NCBI RefSeq assembly: GCF_000204415.1 | Contig: NC_015416.1 | Coordinates: 496,001 to 560,000 of the forward strand | Length of the DNA stretch: 64,000 nt | Reading direction: 5' to 3' | Source: Methanothrix soehngenii GP6 | GTDB lineage: Archaea > Halobacteriota > Methanosarcinia > Methanotrichales > Methanotrichaceae | Part shown: one piece after another, positions 30,663 to 39,615 of the stretch | Position numbering within the stretch: the stretch's first letter is position 1 | Layout of the letters: every line of letters starts with the position of its first letter | The notes under the pieces: generated by a model | Told to the model about the DNA's origin: nothing | Seen by the model: the letters and a program-made list of their open reading frames with translations, nothing else | Database searches by the model: none | Position numbers and translations under genes: made by a program

Positions 30663-30840
30663 CTAAAGGGGTAGGGCTTCTACGTTTTTAATTCCGACAG
30701 ATTGTAGTCCCAATCCAAGCATATTGATTGCCGCATTCCAATCTCGACTCACCGAAAGCCCGCAATGAGGGCAGTTATGGACGCTATCAGAAAGCGCCTT
30801 TTCAATCAGAATGCCACATCTAGAACACATCTTGAAGCCC
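30663..30840 (-). pseudogene. tnpB: C-terminal tnpB fragment
   Basis: About 58 codons that begin immediately after the stop of the CorC-like gene and encode only the zinc-ribbon end of a TnpB (GFKMCSRCGILIEKALSDSV, CPHCGLSVSRDWNAAINM). It is close to the C-terminus of the intact TnpB at 57534. A hairpin CCCCTAAAGGGG (about 30660-30671) follows, as at the right end of the 57534 element. The remaining gene is gone. Confidence 0.8.
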
Positions 30841-32124
30841 TCACAATACAATGCTCTCTTCATCAGGCAGGGCTTCTGACATCAGCACCCTGATCTTTTT
30901 GATGCGGTTTTTTTCCACATTCTCGATTACGAACCTGGTGTTCATGTATTCGACGGATTCGCCTTGCCTGGGCAGTCTGCCCAATAGCTGGATCATAAAA
31001 CCGCCTATTGATTCGTAATGCTCTGATTCGATATCCGTCCCGATCAGCTCGTTCAGCTCCTCGATCCTGGTGCTTCCATCGACGATGTACTCTCCTTCCC
31101 GGATCGTCTCGATCTCATTGGTTTGCATGTCGTACTCGTCTGATATCTCTCCCACGATCTCCTCAACCAGATCCTCCATGGTGACGATACCGGCCGTGCC
31201 CCCATACTCATCCAGGACTATGGCCATATGTGTCCTGCGCTTTTTCATCTCGCTGAAGAGCTCTGAGGTATTCATGAACTCGAATGTGTAGTAGGGCTTT
31301 TTCACAAACCCTTTCATGTCAAAGTCCCTCTTGGAATCCAGGTAGACCAGGTCCTTGACATTGAGAATGCCTACTATGTTATCGATCCTGTTGCTGTAAA
31401 CTGGATAGCGGGAGAACTGCTCAGCTCTTATTATCTTTATGACATCCTCATAGGTGGCATTGATGTTTATGGCAATGATGTCCATCCGCGGAACCATAAT
31501 ATCTTTAACCAGCTGGTCCCCGAAGTCGAATACATTGCAGATCATCGTCTTTTCATGATCCTCGATGACACCCTCCTCCTCGCCCAAATTCACCATGGAC
31601 TTGAGCTCCTCTTCGGTAATCGAGGGCAGTTTGGCATTGCTTCTGCAGCCAAAGAGCCGCAAGAATATGCTGGCTACACGGGAGAAGACCGCTACGACGG
31701 GACTCAGAATGTATGCTAAAACTGAGATAGGCCTTGCCACCAAGAGAGCTACTTGTTCAGACTTTTGAGCAGCCAGTGATTTGGGAGTGATCTCTCCGAA
31801 TATGAGCACCAGCATGGTCATCACCCCGGTAGCGATGCCAACTCCGCTATCGCCGAAATATTTTATCGCCAGGACTGTGGCAATGGACGATGCGCTGATG
31901 TTTACTAAATTGTTGCCCACAAGGATAGTGCCCAGCAGTCGGCTGGGGTCTTTCCTCAGCTTTTCTACCACGCTGGCACCTCTTATCTTCTCCTCAACCA
32001 AATGGATAAGCCTGATCTTGCTCAGTGACATCAATGCGGTCTCAGATGCAGAGAAGAAAGCCGACGCGAAGAGCAGAAATCCAAGAAATGCTAAAAGCGC
32101 AGTTGTACTTAAATCCAAAGCCAA
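30841..32124 (-). CDS. CorC/HlyC-type membrane protein (CNNM/DUF21 with CBS pair)
   Basis: 427-residue protein: four-segment DUF21 membrane domain (residues 1-190, with FFSASETALMSLSKIRL), a CBS pair (about 205-335, DIMVPRMDII and HMAIVLDEYGGTAGIVTMED), and a C-terminal CorC_HlyC domain (GEYIVDGSTRIEELNELIG). This family is implicated in Mg2+ or Na+ transport or its regulation. Start is a TTG; the TTG at 32118, 8 nt after GAGG, is an alternative to 32124. The stop at 30841 lies directly against a tnpB fragment, so the gene's 3' flank was replaced but its reading frame is whole. Confidence 0.9.
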   Translation of the reverse strand: MALDLSTTALLAFLGFLLFASAFFSASETALMSLSKIRLIHLVEEKIRGASVVEKLRKDPSRLLGTILVGNNLVNISASSIATVLAIKYFGDSGVGIATGVMTMLVLIFGEITPKSLAAQKSEQVALLVARPISVLAYILSPVVAVFSRVASIFLRLFGCRSNAKLPSITEEELKSMVNLGEEEGVIEDHEKTMICNVFDFGDQLVKDIMVPRMDIIAININATYEDVIKIIRAEQFSRYPVYSNRIDNIVGILNVKDLVYLDSKRDFDMKGFVKKPYYTFEFMNTSELFSEMKKRRTHMAIVLDEYGGTAGIVTMEDLVEEIVGEISDEYDMQTNEIETIREGEYIVDGSTRIEELNELIGTDIESEHYESIGGFMIQLLGRLPRQGESVEYMNTRFVIENVEKNRIKKIRVLMSEALPDEESIVL

Positions 32125-32345
32125 TTCCTCATTGCTGGCCCGAAAACCTCGGAGAATCCAGTACGCATATTCATTTATCTAATTACTTTTAGCAATTGAG
32201 CAAATAAATCTTTCCCTGCGTGAATGCATGATCATGATAAATATGAGTCTATAAAAAGGAGGCGAAAAGGGGCGAAGCCCTGCACTCCCAGCCAGTTGCC
32301 ATTGTGGACTGTAAGAGCTCCTCTAAACTCTTTTGCTCCCTAGAA

Positions 32346-33752
32346 CTAACAGACGGATTTACTTTTCAGAGCGTCCTCGGCTGCATCCACGGTTACGTCC
32401 ACGAGAAGAGATAAGGATGGATCGAAGCATCTTTCTGTGTTTCTGAGGTCCTCCGCGTTAACACAGGCTCTTATGGCCACTGCCATCTCATTTACTCTGT
32501 CTGAGACCGGGACCTCGGAGATCATCTGAGCCCCTAAAAGTTTCATGGAGAAGGCGTCGAAGATCAGCTTCATCGTAAGCGGCTTTGCCCCTGGGAAGTA
32601 TCGAGCCTTGGTCAGCTTGGTTGCTTTGCCGGATATCGTCTTAATGCCCGCTCTCCCTGCCGCCTCCGTTGTCACCCCCACCGATCCAAAGTTCAGGCCG
32701 GCGATCTCGGCAACTACCGGGCCCATGCATGGGTCGTAAGATGAATACAAGCAGGGATTGCCTTTGATATCACTGATTATGTTATCTGAGATTACATTTG
32801 CCTGGACAACGGATGTAGAAGCCAGCTGGTTCAACTTCGGACGGAGGGTGATGCCATCAATGACCTCAATGCAGTCGCCCAGAGCAAAGACCTCTTTTAG
32901 GTAGCTCTTTTTGGTTTTAGCGTGCAATGAGTTGTCTGTGATAATTCCGCCAGTGTCTCCTATCTCAATTCCCGCCTCTTCTGCTAGCCTGACATTCGGC
33001 CTCATGCCCATGGCGACCACTACCATCTCCGCAGGAATCTCCTTCTCACCTCTTGGGCCAATGAGGACAGACCTGACCCGGCCGCCATCTTCTTTCAGGC
33101 CGGAAATCGGCTGGTTTTCCAGGATGAACTCTATTCCCTGCTTTTGCATCCACTCTTTGAGCATATCGCCCATATCCGGATCCAGGCCTCCGGGGAGCAA
33201 TGAGGGGGGACCGGCAAGGACAGTGGTCTTGATACGATTGGCAGCAGCAGCGGCAGCGGCCTGTAATGCAATAATGCCCCGCCCTCGAACCAGCGCATTC
33301 TTCACTTCTCCTGATTTAAAGGCAGCCTCGATACTGTAGGCATCTTCCATGGTGCTGAGGGTGAATATGTTCTTCATAGTTGACTTTTCGATCATCTCGG
33401 GAAGAGCCGGCTTTCTCCCTGTGGCGATGACCAGATAATCGTATTTCAGAGTCTCTCCCGTCTTCAGCTTCAAGGTTTTATCGTCAGTGTTTATCCTTTC
33501 AACCTCGGTCTTGGTTCTGAAATCCACCCCTTGCTCTGAGAAGAACTCCGGCTTGTTGATAACAACCTTGTCTATTTCATACCATCCGCGGAGAGCATAA
33601 GGCAATCCGCAGACAGAGACCCAGCCGGTGTCCTCGCGCTTTAAAAGGACTATCTTGATGTCCTCTTTCGTTGCTATGCTCTTTTCCTGGAGGTCCTTCA
33701 TCACAAATATCCCGGAAATTCCCCCGCCTATGATTACTGCCGTCTTGGTCAT
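32346..33752 (-). CDS. FAD-dependent pyridine nucleotide-disulfide oxidoreductase (NADH oxidase/CoA-disulfide reductase-like)
   Basis: About 468 residues. The FAD motif is AVIIGGGISGIF at the N-terminus; WVSVCGLPYAL near residue 47 carries the single active-site cysteine typical of CoA-disulfide reductases and NADH oxidases. The NAD site region is altered: NALVRGRGIIALQAAA where GxGxxG is expected. FALGDCIEV is the second FAD motif. The C-terminal dimerisation domain contains PLTMKLIFDAFSMKLLGAQM. A role in thiol or oxygen defence is inferred. ATG 33752 follows GAGGTG closely; the longer frame from 33791 has no Shine-Dalgarno. The gap 32125-32345 holds nothing recognised. Confidence 0.85.
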   Translation of the reverse strand: MTKTAVIIGGGISGIFVMKDLQEKSIATKEDIKIVLLKREDTGWVSVCGLPYALRGWYEIDKVVINKPEFFSEQGVDFRTKTEVERINTDDKTLKLKTGETLKYDYLVIATGRKPALPEMIEKSTMKNIFTLSTMEDAYSIEAAFKSGEVKNALVRGRGIIALQAAAAAAANRIKTTVLAGPPSLLPGGLDPDMGDMLKEWMQKQGIEFILENQPISGLKEDGGRVRSVLIGPRGEKEIPAEMVVVAMGMRPNVRLAEEAGIEIGDTGGIITDNSLHAKTKKSYLKEVFALGDCIEVIDGITLRPKLNQLASTSVVQANVISDNIISDIKGNPCLYSSYDPCMGPVVAEIAGLNFGSVGVTTEAAGRAGIKTISGKATKLTKARYFPGAKPLTMKLIFDAFSMKLLGAQMISEVPVSDRVNEMAVAIRACVNAEDLRNTERCFDPSLSLLVDVTVDAAEDALKSKSVC

Positions 33753-34017
33753 TTTGCGCACCTCTTCTGGTAAATGGACTTGAATGTACATTAAAAAACG
33801 AGATACTTATAGCTTCTTTGCTCTACTGCTCAAAATGGCGGGAAATTCCGCTGATCATTGCGCTGTTTAAATACTGGGCGATCGAGAATATATCTCCATC
33901 GCGATATTAGATATAATCTCTGCGCTTGATCGCATAGAACATAGATAAGATAAGGGATGGGCCTATAGATAAGCCGACAGCTAAGATTATTACCGATCCC
34001 AAATAAAAGAGGCCAGC

Positions 34018-34821
34018 ATGAACAAAGCATACGTTCACGGCTACGATCCAAGGGAGAGCAGGCGCTTACAGGATCAGGCCACCACCCTTGTTCAGCTGCT
34101 TCACTCCGATACCTCCTATCCTGCAGGCAGCCGGGTCCTGGAGGCCGGCTGCGGGGTGGGAGCGCAGACTTTGACCCTATCTCGAAACAATCCAGAGGCA
34201 TCGATCATCTCAATGGACATATCCCGGGCCTCCGTCCTCCAGGCCAGGGGAAAGGTTGAGGAAGCAGGCATTGAGAATATTGATTTTTTGCAGGCGGACA
34301 TATTCCGTCTTCCCTTTGATCCCCAATCATTCGATCACCTCTTCCTCTGCTTCGTCCTCGAGCACCTGCCCAGACCGATGGAGGCCCTAATCGCTCTGAA
34401 GGACTTCATCCGCCCCGGTGGCACAATCACGGTGATTGAGGGAGACCACGGTTCAGCATACTTTTATCCGGATAGCATTGCTGCCCAAAGGGCGATCTTA
34501 GCCCAGGTGGAACTGCAAAGATTTGCAGGAGGCAATGCAATGATCGGAAGGGAGCTATATCCCCTGCTCTCTAAAGCAGGTTACATCTCGGTTTGAGTCT
34601 CTCCCCGCATGGTCTATGCCGACTCCAGCCGGCCGGAGATGGTGGAGGGCTTCACCAGGAACACGTTCACTGCCATGATTGAGGGCGTTCGGGAACAGGC
34701 CATAAAGTTGGGGATGATAAAGCCAGAGGCATTTGATGAGGGTATAAGGGATCTATACCGGACGACTGAAGAGGACGGGGTGTTTTGCTATACATTCTTC
34801 AAGGCAACTGGAATAAAATGA
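34018..34821 (+). pseudogene. SAM-dependent methyltransferase with in-frame TGA
   Basis: A class I methyltransferase: VLEAGCGVGAQTLTLSR is the SAM motif I, FLQADIFRLPF and FDHLFLCFVLEHLPRP follow. The first segment ends at a TGA at 34594-34596 after about 192 residues. The frame continues without any shift as VSPRMVYADSSRPEMVEGFT to ATGIK at 34821, which reads as the C-terminal part of the same protein. A single C-to-T change of CGA would give this stop. So it is either a recent nonsense mutation, a sequencing error, or a read-through case. GAGG precedes the ATG. The SAM-binding core is complete before the stop. Confidence 0.8.
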
Positions 34822-34850
34822 TGAGGCTGGCTCGGGATTATAGTCATAAT

Positions 34851-36227
34851 GGTAGTGTCCCGAAATTGCTGTAATTTAGCCGCCCTGTATCCTACTATCA
34901 TTACTATACGTCCATCGTTAAATACTTTTTACCTGTGACCCACTCTTCATTTATATTTATCATGATGCATCCTGCCAATCTCATCAGGGATTGATCACTC
35001 GGGAATGCTCCTACAGGTCTGCTTCTGCGCTTCAATTCCTTATTGATGCGCTCAATGATGTTTGTGGTTCGTATCCTCTTCCAATGGGCCTTCGGATACG
35101 CCTTATAATTCCATAGATCGAATCTGAACCTGTCGATTGTCTCTGCAGCAGGATCGTAACCTCTATCTCTCAGCTCCTTCGCCAGTTCTTGCATCTTTAT
35201 CTCGTCATCAGATGCTTCTTTTAGCTTATCGGCGATCTCCTGTTTGTCCTTGTTGGGAATGCTCTCCAGGACCGCTCTTGAATGGTGAAAACGGCAATAC
35301 TGCCAGGAGGCTCCCACAAAAGACAATTCCACTGCTTTTTGAATGCCCTTGTGTGCATCTGATATCACCAACTCGACGCCCTCTAATCCCCTATCCTTGA
35401 GGCTTCTGAATAGTGTCATCCAATAGCCACTGTCCTCCGATTCCGCTATGCTGGCGCCCAAGATCTCTCTGAGACCATCCTCGCGAACCCCCACTACAAC
35501 CAGCAAAGCCCTGTTCTTGTATTGGGCACCGCATCTCACCTTGAAGTAGGTAGCGTCAACCAGCAGATAGCGAATCTTGACTTCAATTGGGCGCTTGAGG
35601 AACTCCTCCACTTTTTCGTCGAGAATCTTGCATAAACGAGAGACCTCAGACGCAGATAACCTGTTCAAACCGAAGTTTTCGACCAATTCCTCCATTTTTC
35701 GGGTTGAAACGCCCTGGATATATGATTCTGCAATCGTCATTAGCAGAGCTTGTTCTACACGACAGTATCTTTCAAATACGCTTGATTCAAATGGGAATTC
35801 TCTGAACTGAGGCTTATTAAGGGTTAATTCGCCAACGCGGGTCTTGAGGGTTCTCGATCTGGTGCCGTTTCTGTGTGCCTTTCTCTGAGGGCTGCGCTCG
35901 TAGGGAAGCGCACCGCTCTGCAGATATGCCTCAAACAGCATTACCGCGTTCAGGAACTCGGTTATGACCTGCTTCAGTCCGCTATTCGGATCTTTCACCT
36001 ACGGGGAAAGAGTCCCGATCTCAATCGGGACATCGACAAGATAATTTATTACTGGCTCTAATGGTTGCATGGCCTTGTGTCCTCCTTGATTTCGAGACAA
36101 CTCAAGTATGGATACAGGGCCTATTATAATTCTTGCAAATGATCAAAAATGCTGCTACTACCAAAGCAGCATCCAATACATCGCCAGGATTATTACTACT
36201 ATTTTACATCACAATCGGGACACTACC
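34851..36227 (-). mobile_element. IS256-family element
   Basis: The terminal inverted repeats GGTAGTGTCCCGA (34851-) and TCGGGACACTACC (to 36227) enclose one transposase gene. I find no 8-9-bp target duplication. Six bases beyond the right end another GGTAGTGTC starts (36234), so two related ends lie head to head, which suggests a rearranged or composite insertion. Confidence 0.85.
34904..35998 (-). CDS. IS256-family transposase
   Basis: 364-residue transposase of the IS256/mutator group. It shows the catalytic region YLLVDATYFKVRCG (first Asp), LVISDAHKGIQKAV (second Asp) and RTTNIIERINKELKRR with the Glu, and the CRFHHSRAVLESI motif between. The N-terminus is some 30 residues shorter than many relatives. 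The gene is on the minus strand within its inverted repeats and looks intact. Confidence 0.93.
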   Translation of the reverse strand: MKDPNSGLKQVITEFLNAVMLFEAYLQSGALPYERSPQRKAHRNGTRSRTLKTRVGELTLNKPQFREFPFESSVFERYCRVEQALLMTIAESYIQGVSTRKMEELVENFGLNRLSASEVSRLCKILDEKVEEFLKRPIEVKIRYLLVDATYFKVRCGAQYKNRALLVVVGVREDGLREILGASIAESEDSGYWMTLFRSLKDRGLEGVELVISDAHKGIQKAVELSFVGASWQYCRFHHSRAVLESIPNKDKQEIADKLKEASDDEIKMQELAKELRDRGYDPAAETIDRFRFDLWNYKAYPKAHWKRIRTTNIIERINKELKRRSRPVGAFPSDQSLMRLAGCIMININEEWVTGKKYLTMDV

Positions 36228-36338
36228 GTCGGGGGTAGTGTCAGGGGGGGCTTGCCTCTATGAGACGCGGACGTTTCTGCAGGCTGGTTTTTTTGGAGCT
36301 CTTCCTCCACTCCTACTATCTGATTAGCTTCTTAGGGC

Positions 36339-37636
36339 TTGACGCTAAATAATATATTCAATTTCTCGCTATTTTGATGTAGTTAGACGTGGTTCTATTG
36401 AATAGTTCCACATGGGATATAATTCATGTACACTAATTTTCAATCGCGCCATATCCTCGTCCAATATCTTTATTCCCGTTTCATAATCTCGGTCATCTAA
36501 TCGAGCCTCTATCCTTAGCCCCTTCTTTGTCTTAGTTGATCCGATTAGCTTGATAATGGTTTCATAGCTGGATAAAGGCTTTCCTCGCCAATTCATGCTT
36601 ATAAATGAGAACATGCAATGCTCGATCTTATTCCACTTGCTCGTCCCAGGTGGAAAATGACTAACCGTAATGGTTATTCCAATTTCATCAGCCAATTGCT
36701 GCAAAAAGAACTTCCATCCCCTGTTTCGGCTTCCGTTGCTCCCACCACCATCCGCGCAAATGAGCAAATTTTTGCATCCTGCATAGCGATATTTTCCAAC
36801 TAAATTCCACCATTGTCTGATGCTCTCAACGGCAAATTCTGCGGTATTGTGGCTCTTTCCGATATTAACGACCCCTTCGTTTCTTTTAGGATCATAAACC
36901 CCATAAGGGATAGCGGCTCCAATCGCTTTGGATGGGAAATCATACACATTAACCAGTTCTGGTTGTCCTTTTTGCCTCCAAGTCCTGCCTGAATTCTTGT
37001 AGTTGCCGACGAGTTCCTTTTTCTTTGCATCTACAGAAATTACAGGATCACCTGCATCAATGAATTTGGCGGCTTGACTACTGACATAGCGGAATTGAGT
37101 ATCTCTCTCTGGACCTGACTTACCTTCTAGGTTTTTTCGATTGGCTTGAAGCGAGTAGCCGCTTTCCTTCAATAGCCGTCTCACTGTATCATGACTTACT
37201 TTATGACCTCTCGATTGCAGTTCTTCGGCGATGGCATAGGTTGATTTATATGTCCATTTGAGAAGACTCATTGGGTCGCCTGCTGTACTCTCTTCCATTA
37301 TTTTTTCTAGGTCGTTCAATAGGTTTGGCTCTCTATCTGCAACTCGTTTTCGACCACCACCCGGCTTGCGAAGCCTTTCGGGTGGCTTCAGATCTTCGTT
37401 GCTCTCAAGCTCTTGAATGCCCTTATTGATAGTAGTACGCGAAAATCCAGTTATGGCAGAGACTTTTGAGACACCGCCCCATCCAAGTTCAAGAGCCTTC
37501 GCAGCCGCAAAACGCCTTGCCTGGATCGGATCTGCACCTGACAAGGCTTTTAGGAATGGTTCATAGTCTACTTCGCTTTCCATAATATATAAACGATGTT
37601 CTACAATATAAAGTTGTCTATTTTATTTTGCGTCAA
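36339..37636 (-). mobile_element. ISAzo13-family element
   Basis: Ends TTGACGCTAAATAATA (left) and, inverted, TTGACGCAAAATAAAATA (right) bracket one transposase. The element sits within the last codons of the channel-like pseudogene. The exact ends and the target duplication are uncertain by a few bases. Confidence 0.75.
36369..37583 (-). CDS. ISAzo13-family (Rhodopirellula-type DDE) transposase
   Basis: 404-residue transposase. The N-terminal helix-turn-helix (GVSKVSAITGFSRTTINKGI) and a GGGRKR linker are followed by the DDE domain: PVISVDAKKKELVGNYKNSG, LLICADGGGSNGSRNRGW and HFPPGTSKWNKIEHCMFSFI are hallmarks of the DDE_Tnp_ISAZ013 family. The gene looks complete. Confidence 0.92.
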   Translation of the reverse strand: MESEVDYEPFLKALSGADPIQARRFAAAKALELGWGGVSKVSAITGFSRTTINKGIQELESNEDLKPPERLRKPGGGRKRVADREPNLLNDLEKIMEESTAGDPMSLLKWTYKSTYAIAEELQSRGHKVSHDTVRRLLKESGYSLQANRKNLEGKSGPERDTQFRYVSSQAAKFIDAGDPVISVDAKKKELVGNYKNSGRTWRQKGQPELVNVYDFPSKAIGAAIPYGVYDPKRNEGVVNIGKSHNTAEFAVESIRQWWNLVGKYRYAGCKNLLICADGGGSNGSRNRGWKFFLQQLADEIGITITVSHFPPGTSKWNKIEHCMFSFISMNWRGKPLSSYETIIKLIGSTKTKKGLRIEARLDDRDYETGIKILDEDMARLKISVHELYPMWNYSIEPRLTTSK

Positions 37637-37734
37637 CAACTTAGTTAAAACAACAATGAATAGCGCCATAAGTAGCCAACCCGCGATGCGCTCGAACATG
37701 ATCGCATATTTCCAATAACCATTAACATACCAAT

Positions 37735-39402
37735 CCTAAACTCCGCCCTTTTTAATAACCATATTTGCCTCAACAGGCACGCTAATTTCCATCTTTTCCA
37801 AAATCATCCTCTGTTTTTTAGAGACTTCTGTAAGCCTCCACTTTCCACCGACTTTAACTGCTCGCAACTTTGACAATTCCATCAGAATCTCCTCGATAGA
37901 ACTCTTATCGAGCAGCTTTGCCTCCCTGGCCCTCCGGAGCAAAATCGCTCTCAGTATCAGCGATATGAAGAAGATGAACAGCAAGCCCTGCAATGTTTCG
38001 ACCTTCTGCACTCTCAGAGGCATAACCTCAAGTTCATTCTTCAGATCATCGAACTTCTTCTCGACCTCGTCTCTCTCTCGATAGAGAGAAAGAACCTCAT
38101 CCCAGTTTCGTCTTGATGAAGAAAGTAGAATTGTCTTTCCAAATCGATTTACAGCCTGCGATATTGCATTCACTCGTCTGCTAAGATGAATCTTCTTGCC
38201 TTCCAGAGTGTACTCAAAATATCTTTCAAAATTTCCTGCTGTCCGCTTGAATTGGTCGATAGGGTTTCGGAACTCTTTTCCGTCAATGGCGCATTCGATA
38301 TCGATTAATCGATTGTAGAACGAATTTGTCTCTAATCCTTCCCGCTTCTTGTTAAACAGGACATATCCATAGGCATCGACAGAACCAATTTGAATCTCAC
38401 TTTCCAGGACATAGAAGATGTCGCCACCAAATCTTTTAGCATTAGCTGGGCTCTCAATTTCCCTATTCGTCTCACTGATCAAGCCCTTGCCGACATTGAC
38501 GCTAAAAGGAAGAGGAATGATGAAATCGATATTCGCGTCGTTCATTTCTTTTATATTATTCTCACTGTAGAATCCGCGATCCAAGATGAATAGACTCTTC
38601 GATATTCCAAGCGCTTTGACCTCAGCTACAAGGTTTTTCAGAGTCACAACATCGCTGATGCTGCCTGGAAACAGTTTGAAATAGAGGGGCAGATGCCGAT
38701 GCAATGAGAGAACCAGGCCGAGGTTAACTTGGGGCAGGTCAAGACCATCGCGATTGTATCCCCACTCCAGCCAATCGATATTTCGGGAAGCCGATGAGAG
38801 CGATGTAATATCGAATATCAGCGTCTCATCCTCGCCGGCGATCAAAGAATTATAGAACGAATTCATGGACTTTTCTTTTGTGGCCAATCGCTCCAGAAAA
38901 TTAGACAGCCATTGGGAACTGAAGGATTCTTTCAGTGAATACATCTCTGGCAGAAACGAGTCATCAAGAACGGTGTTTAAATTCTTAAGAGAGGTTTGAT
39001 GAAGCAGCTTGCTCATTGCCATGGCCAAAATTATATCGCCATCTTCGCCAAACGATTCTGAAAGCTTCTTTCTGAGCTGAATCTCACTACTTACCGAATC
39101 CAGAAGATATGCCGGGCCCAACGATTTCGTTGTCTTGACATCTCGTTCTGCTGTTTTCGGGATGATATGGCCTGTTGCTTCATCCCAAACGCCAAGATAT
39201 CGCCGTTTCTGCCGGGATTGTTTCTTCTCTGGATCCCAATAATTTTCGGCTTCGTAAGCATATGTCCGCCCGCGGATCTTCTGCTTGACCAGATATGTCA
39301 TAGCTAAGAGTAATAACCATAATAGTATAAATAACCTTCGGTCAATCCGCGGGCAGAAGGATTCAGCGAGAAAAATGGTTATTGCACAAGGCGGAGTTTA
39401 GG
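37735..39402 (-). mobile_element. IS1634-family element with 6-bp target duplication
   Basis: 1668 bp with inverted repeats CCTAAACTCCGCC at both ends (37735-37747 and 39390-39402), flanked by duplicated ACCAAT at 37729-37734 and 39403-39408. The transposase stop codon lies within the left inverted repeat. It interrupts the channel-like gene between its pore and last helix. Confidence 0.93.
37736..39301 (-). CDS. IS1634-family transposase
   Basis: 521-residue DDE transposase of the IS4-related IS1634 family. The first catalytic Asp is in LIFDITSLSSASRNIDWLEW, the second in SLFILDRGFYSENNI, and the Glu helix is in LSLYRERDEVEKKFDDLKNE (Y-R-E-K pattern), with a C-terminal LQGLLFIFFISLILRAILL helix. 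The N-terminus (TYAYEAENYWDPEKKQSRQK) is typical. Intact. Confidence 0.93.
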   Translation of the reverse strand: MTYLVKQKIRGRTYAYEAENYWDPEKKQSRQKRRYLGVWDEATGHIIPKTAERDVKTTKSLGPAYLLDSVSSEIQLRKKLSESFGEDGDIILAMAMSKLLHQTSLKNLNTVLDDSFLPEMYSLKESFSSQWLSNFLERLATKEKSMNSFYNSLIAGEDETLIFDITSLSSASRNIDWLEWGYNRDGLDLPQVNLGLVLSLHRHLPLYFKLFPGSISDVVTLKNLVAEVKALGISKSLFILDRGFYSENNIKEMNDANIDFIIPLPFSVNVGKGLISETNREIESPANAKRFGGDIFYVLESEIQIGSVDAYGYVLFNKKREGLETNSFYNRLIDIECAIDGKEFRNPIDQFKRTAGNFERYFEYTLEGKKIHLSRRVNAISQAVNRFGKTILLSSSRRNWDEVLSLYRERDEVEKKFDDLKNELEVMPLRVQKVETLQGLLFIFFISLILRAILLRRAREAKLLDKSSIEEILMELSKLRAVKVGGKWRLTEVSKKQRMILEKMEISVPVEANMVIKKGGV

Positions 39403-39615
39403 ACCAATTGCTCGGTACCTGCGAGATAAAAATCATTGCACTGAGATATACGGCATTTGGAATATCATAAATTGAATTCAATAATGATACGTCTCTGTAC
39501 TTTCCAACTTTTTAATAGATTTATAATATTCTCCTGTTAACTCAAACCATAAATTTCCTATAGAAAATTAAAGCTTTTATACTTGGATCCGAATCCCTTC
39601 TTCGGGAGTAGAATG

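Noticed and set aside
34594-34596. Selenocysteine or pyrrolysine codon
   Set aside because: TGA is not the pyrrolysine codon, there is no visible SECIS-like structure, and the enzyme family has no redox residue at this place.
39480-39515. Short coding similarity (LYFPTF) to the channel gene at 42510
   Set aside because: The shared CTGTACTTTCCAA is the terminal inverted repeat of the IS4-type element, not homologous coding sequence.
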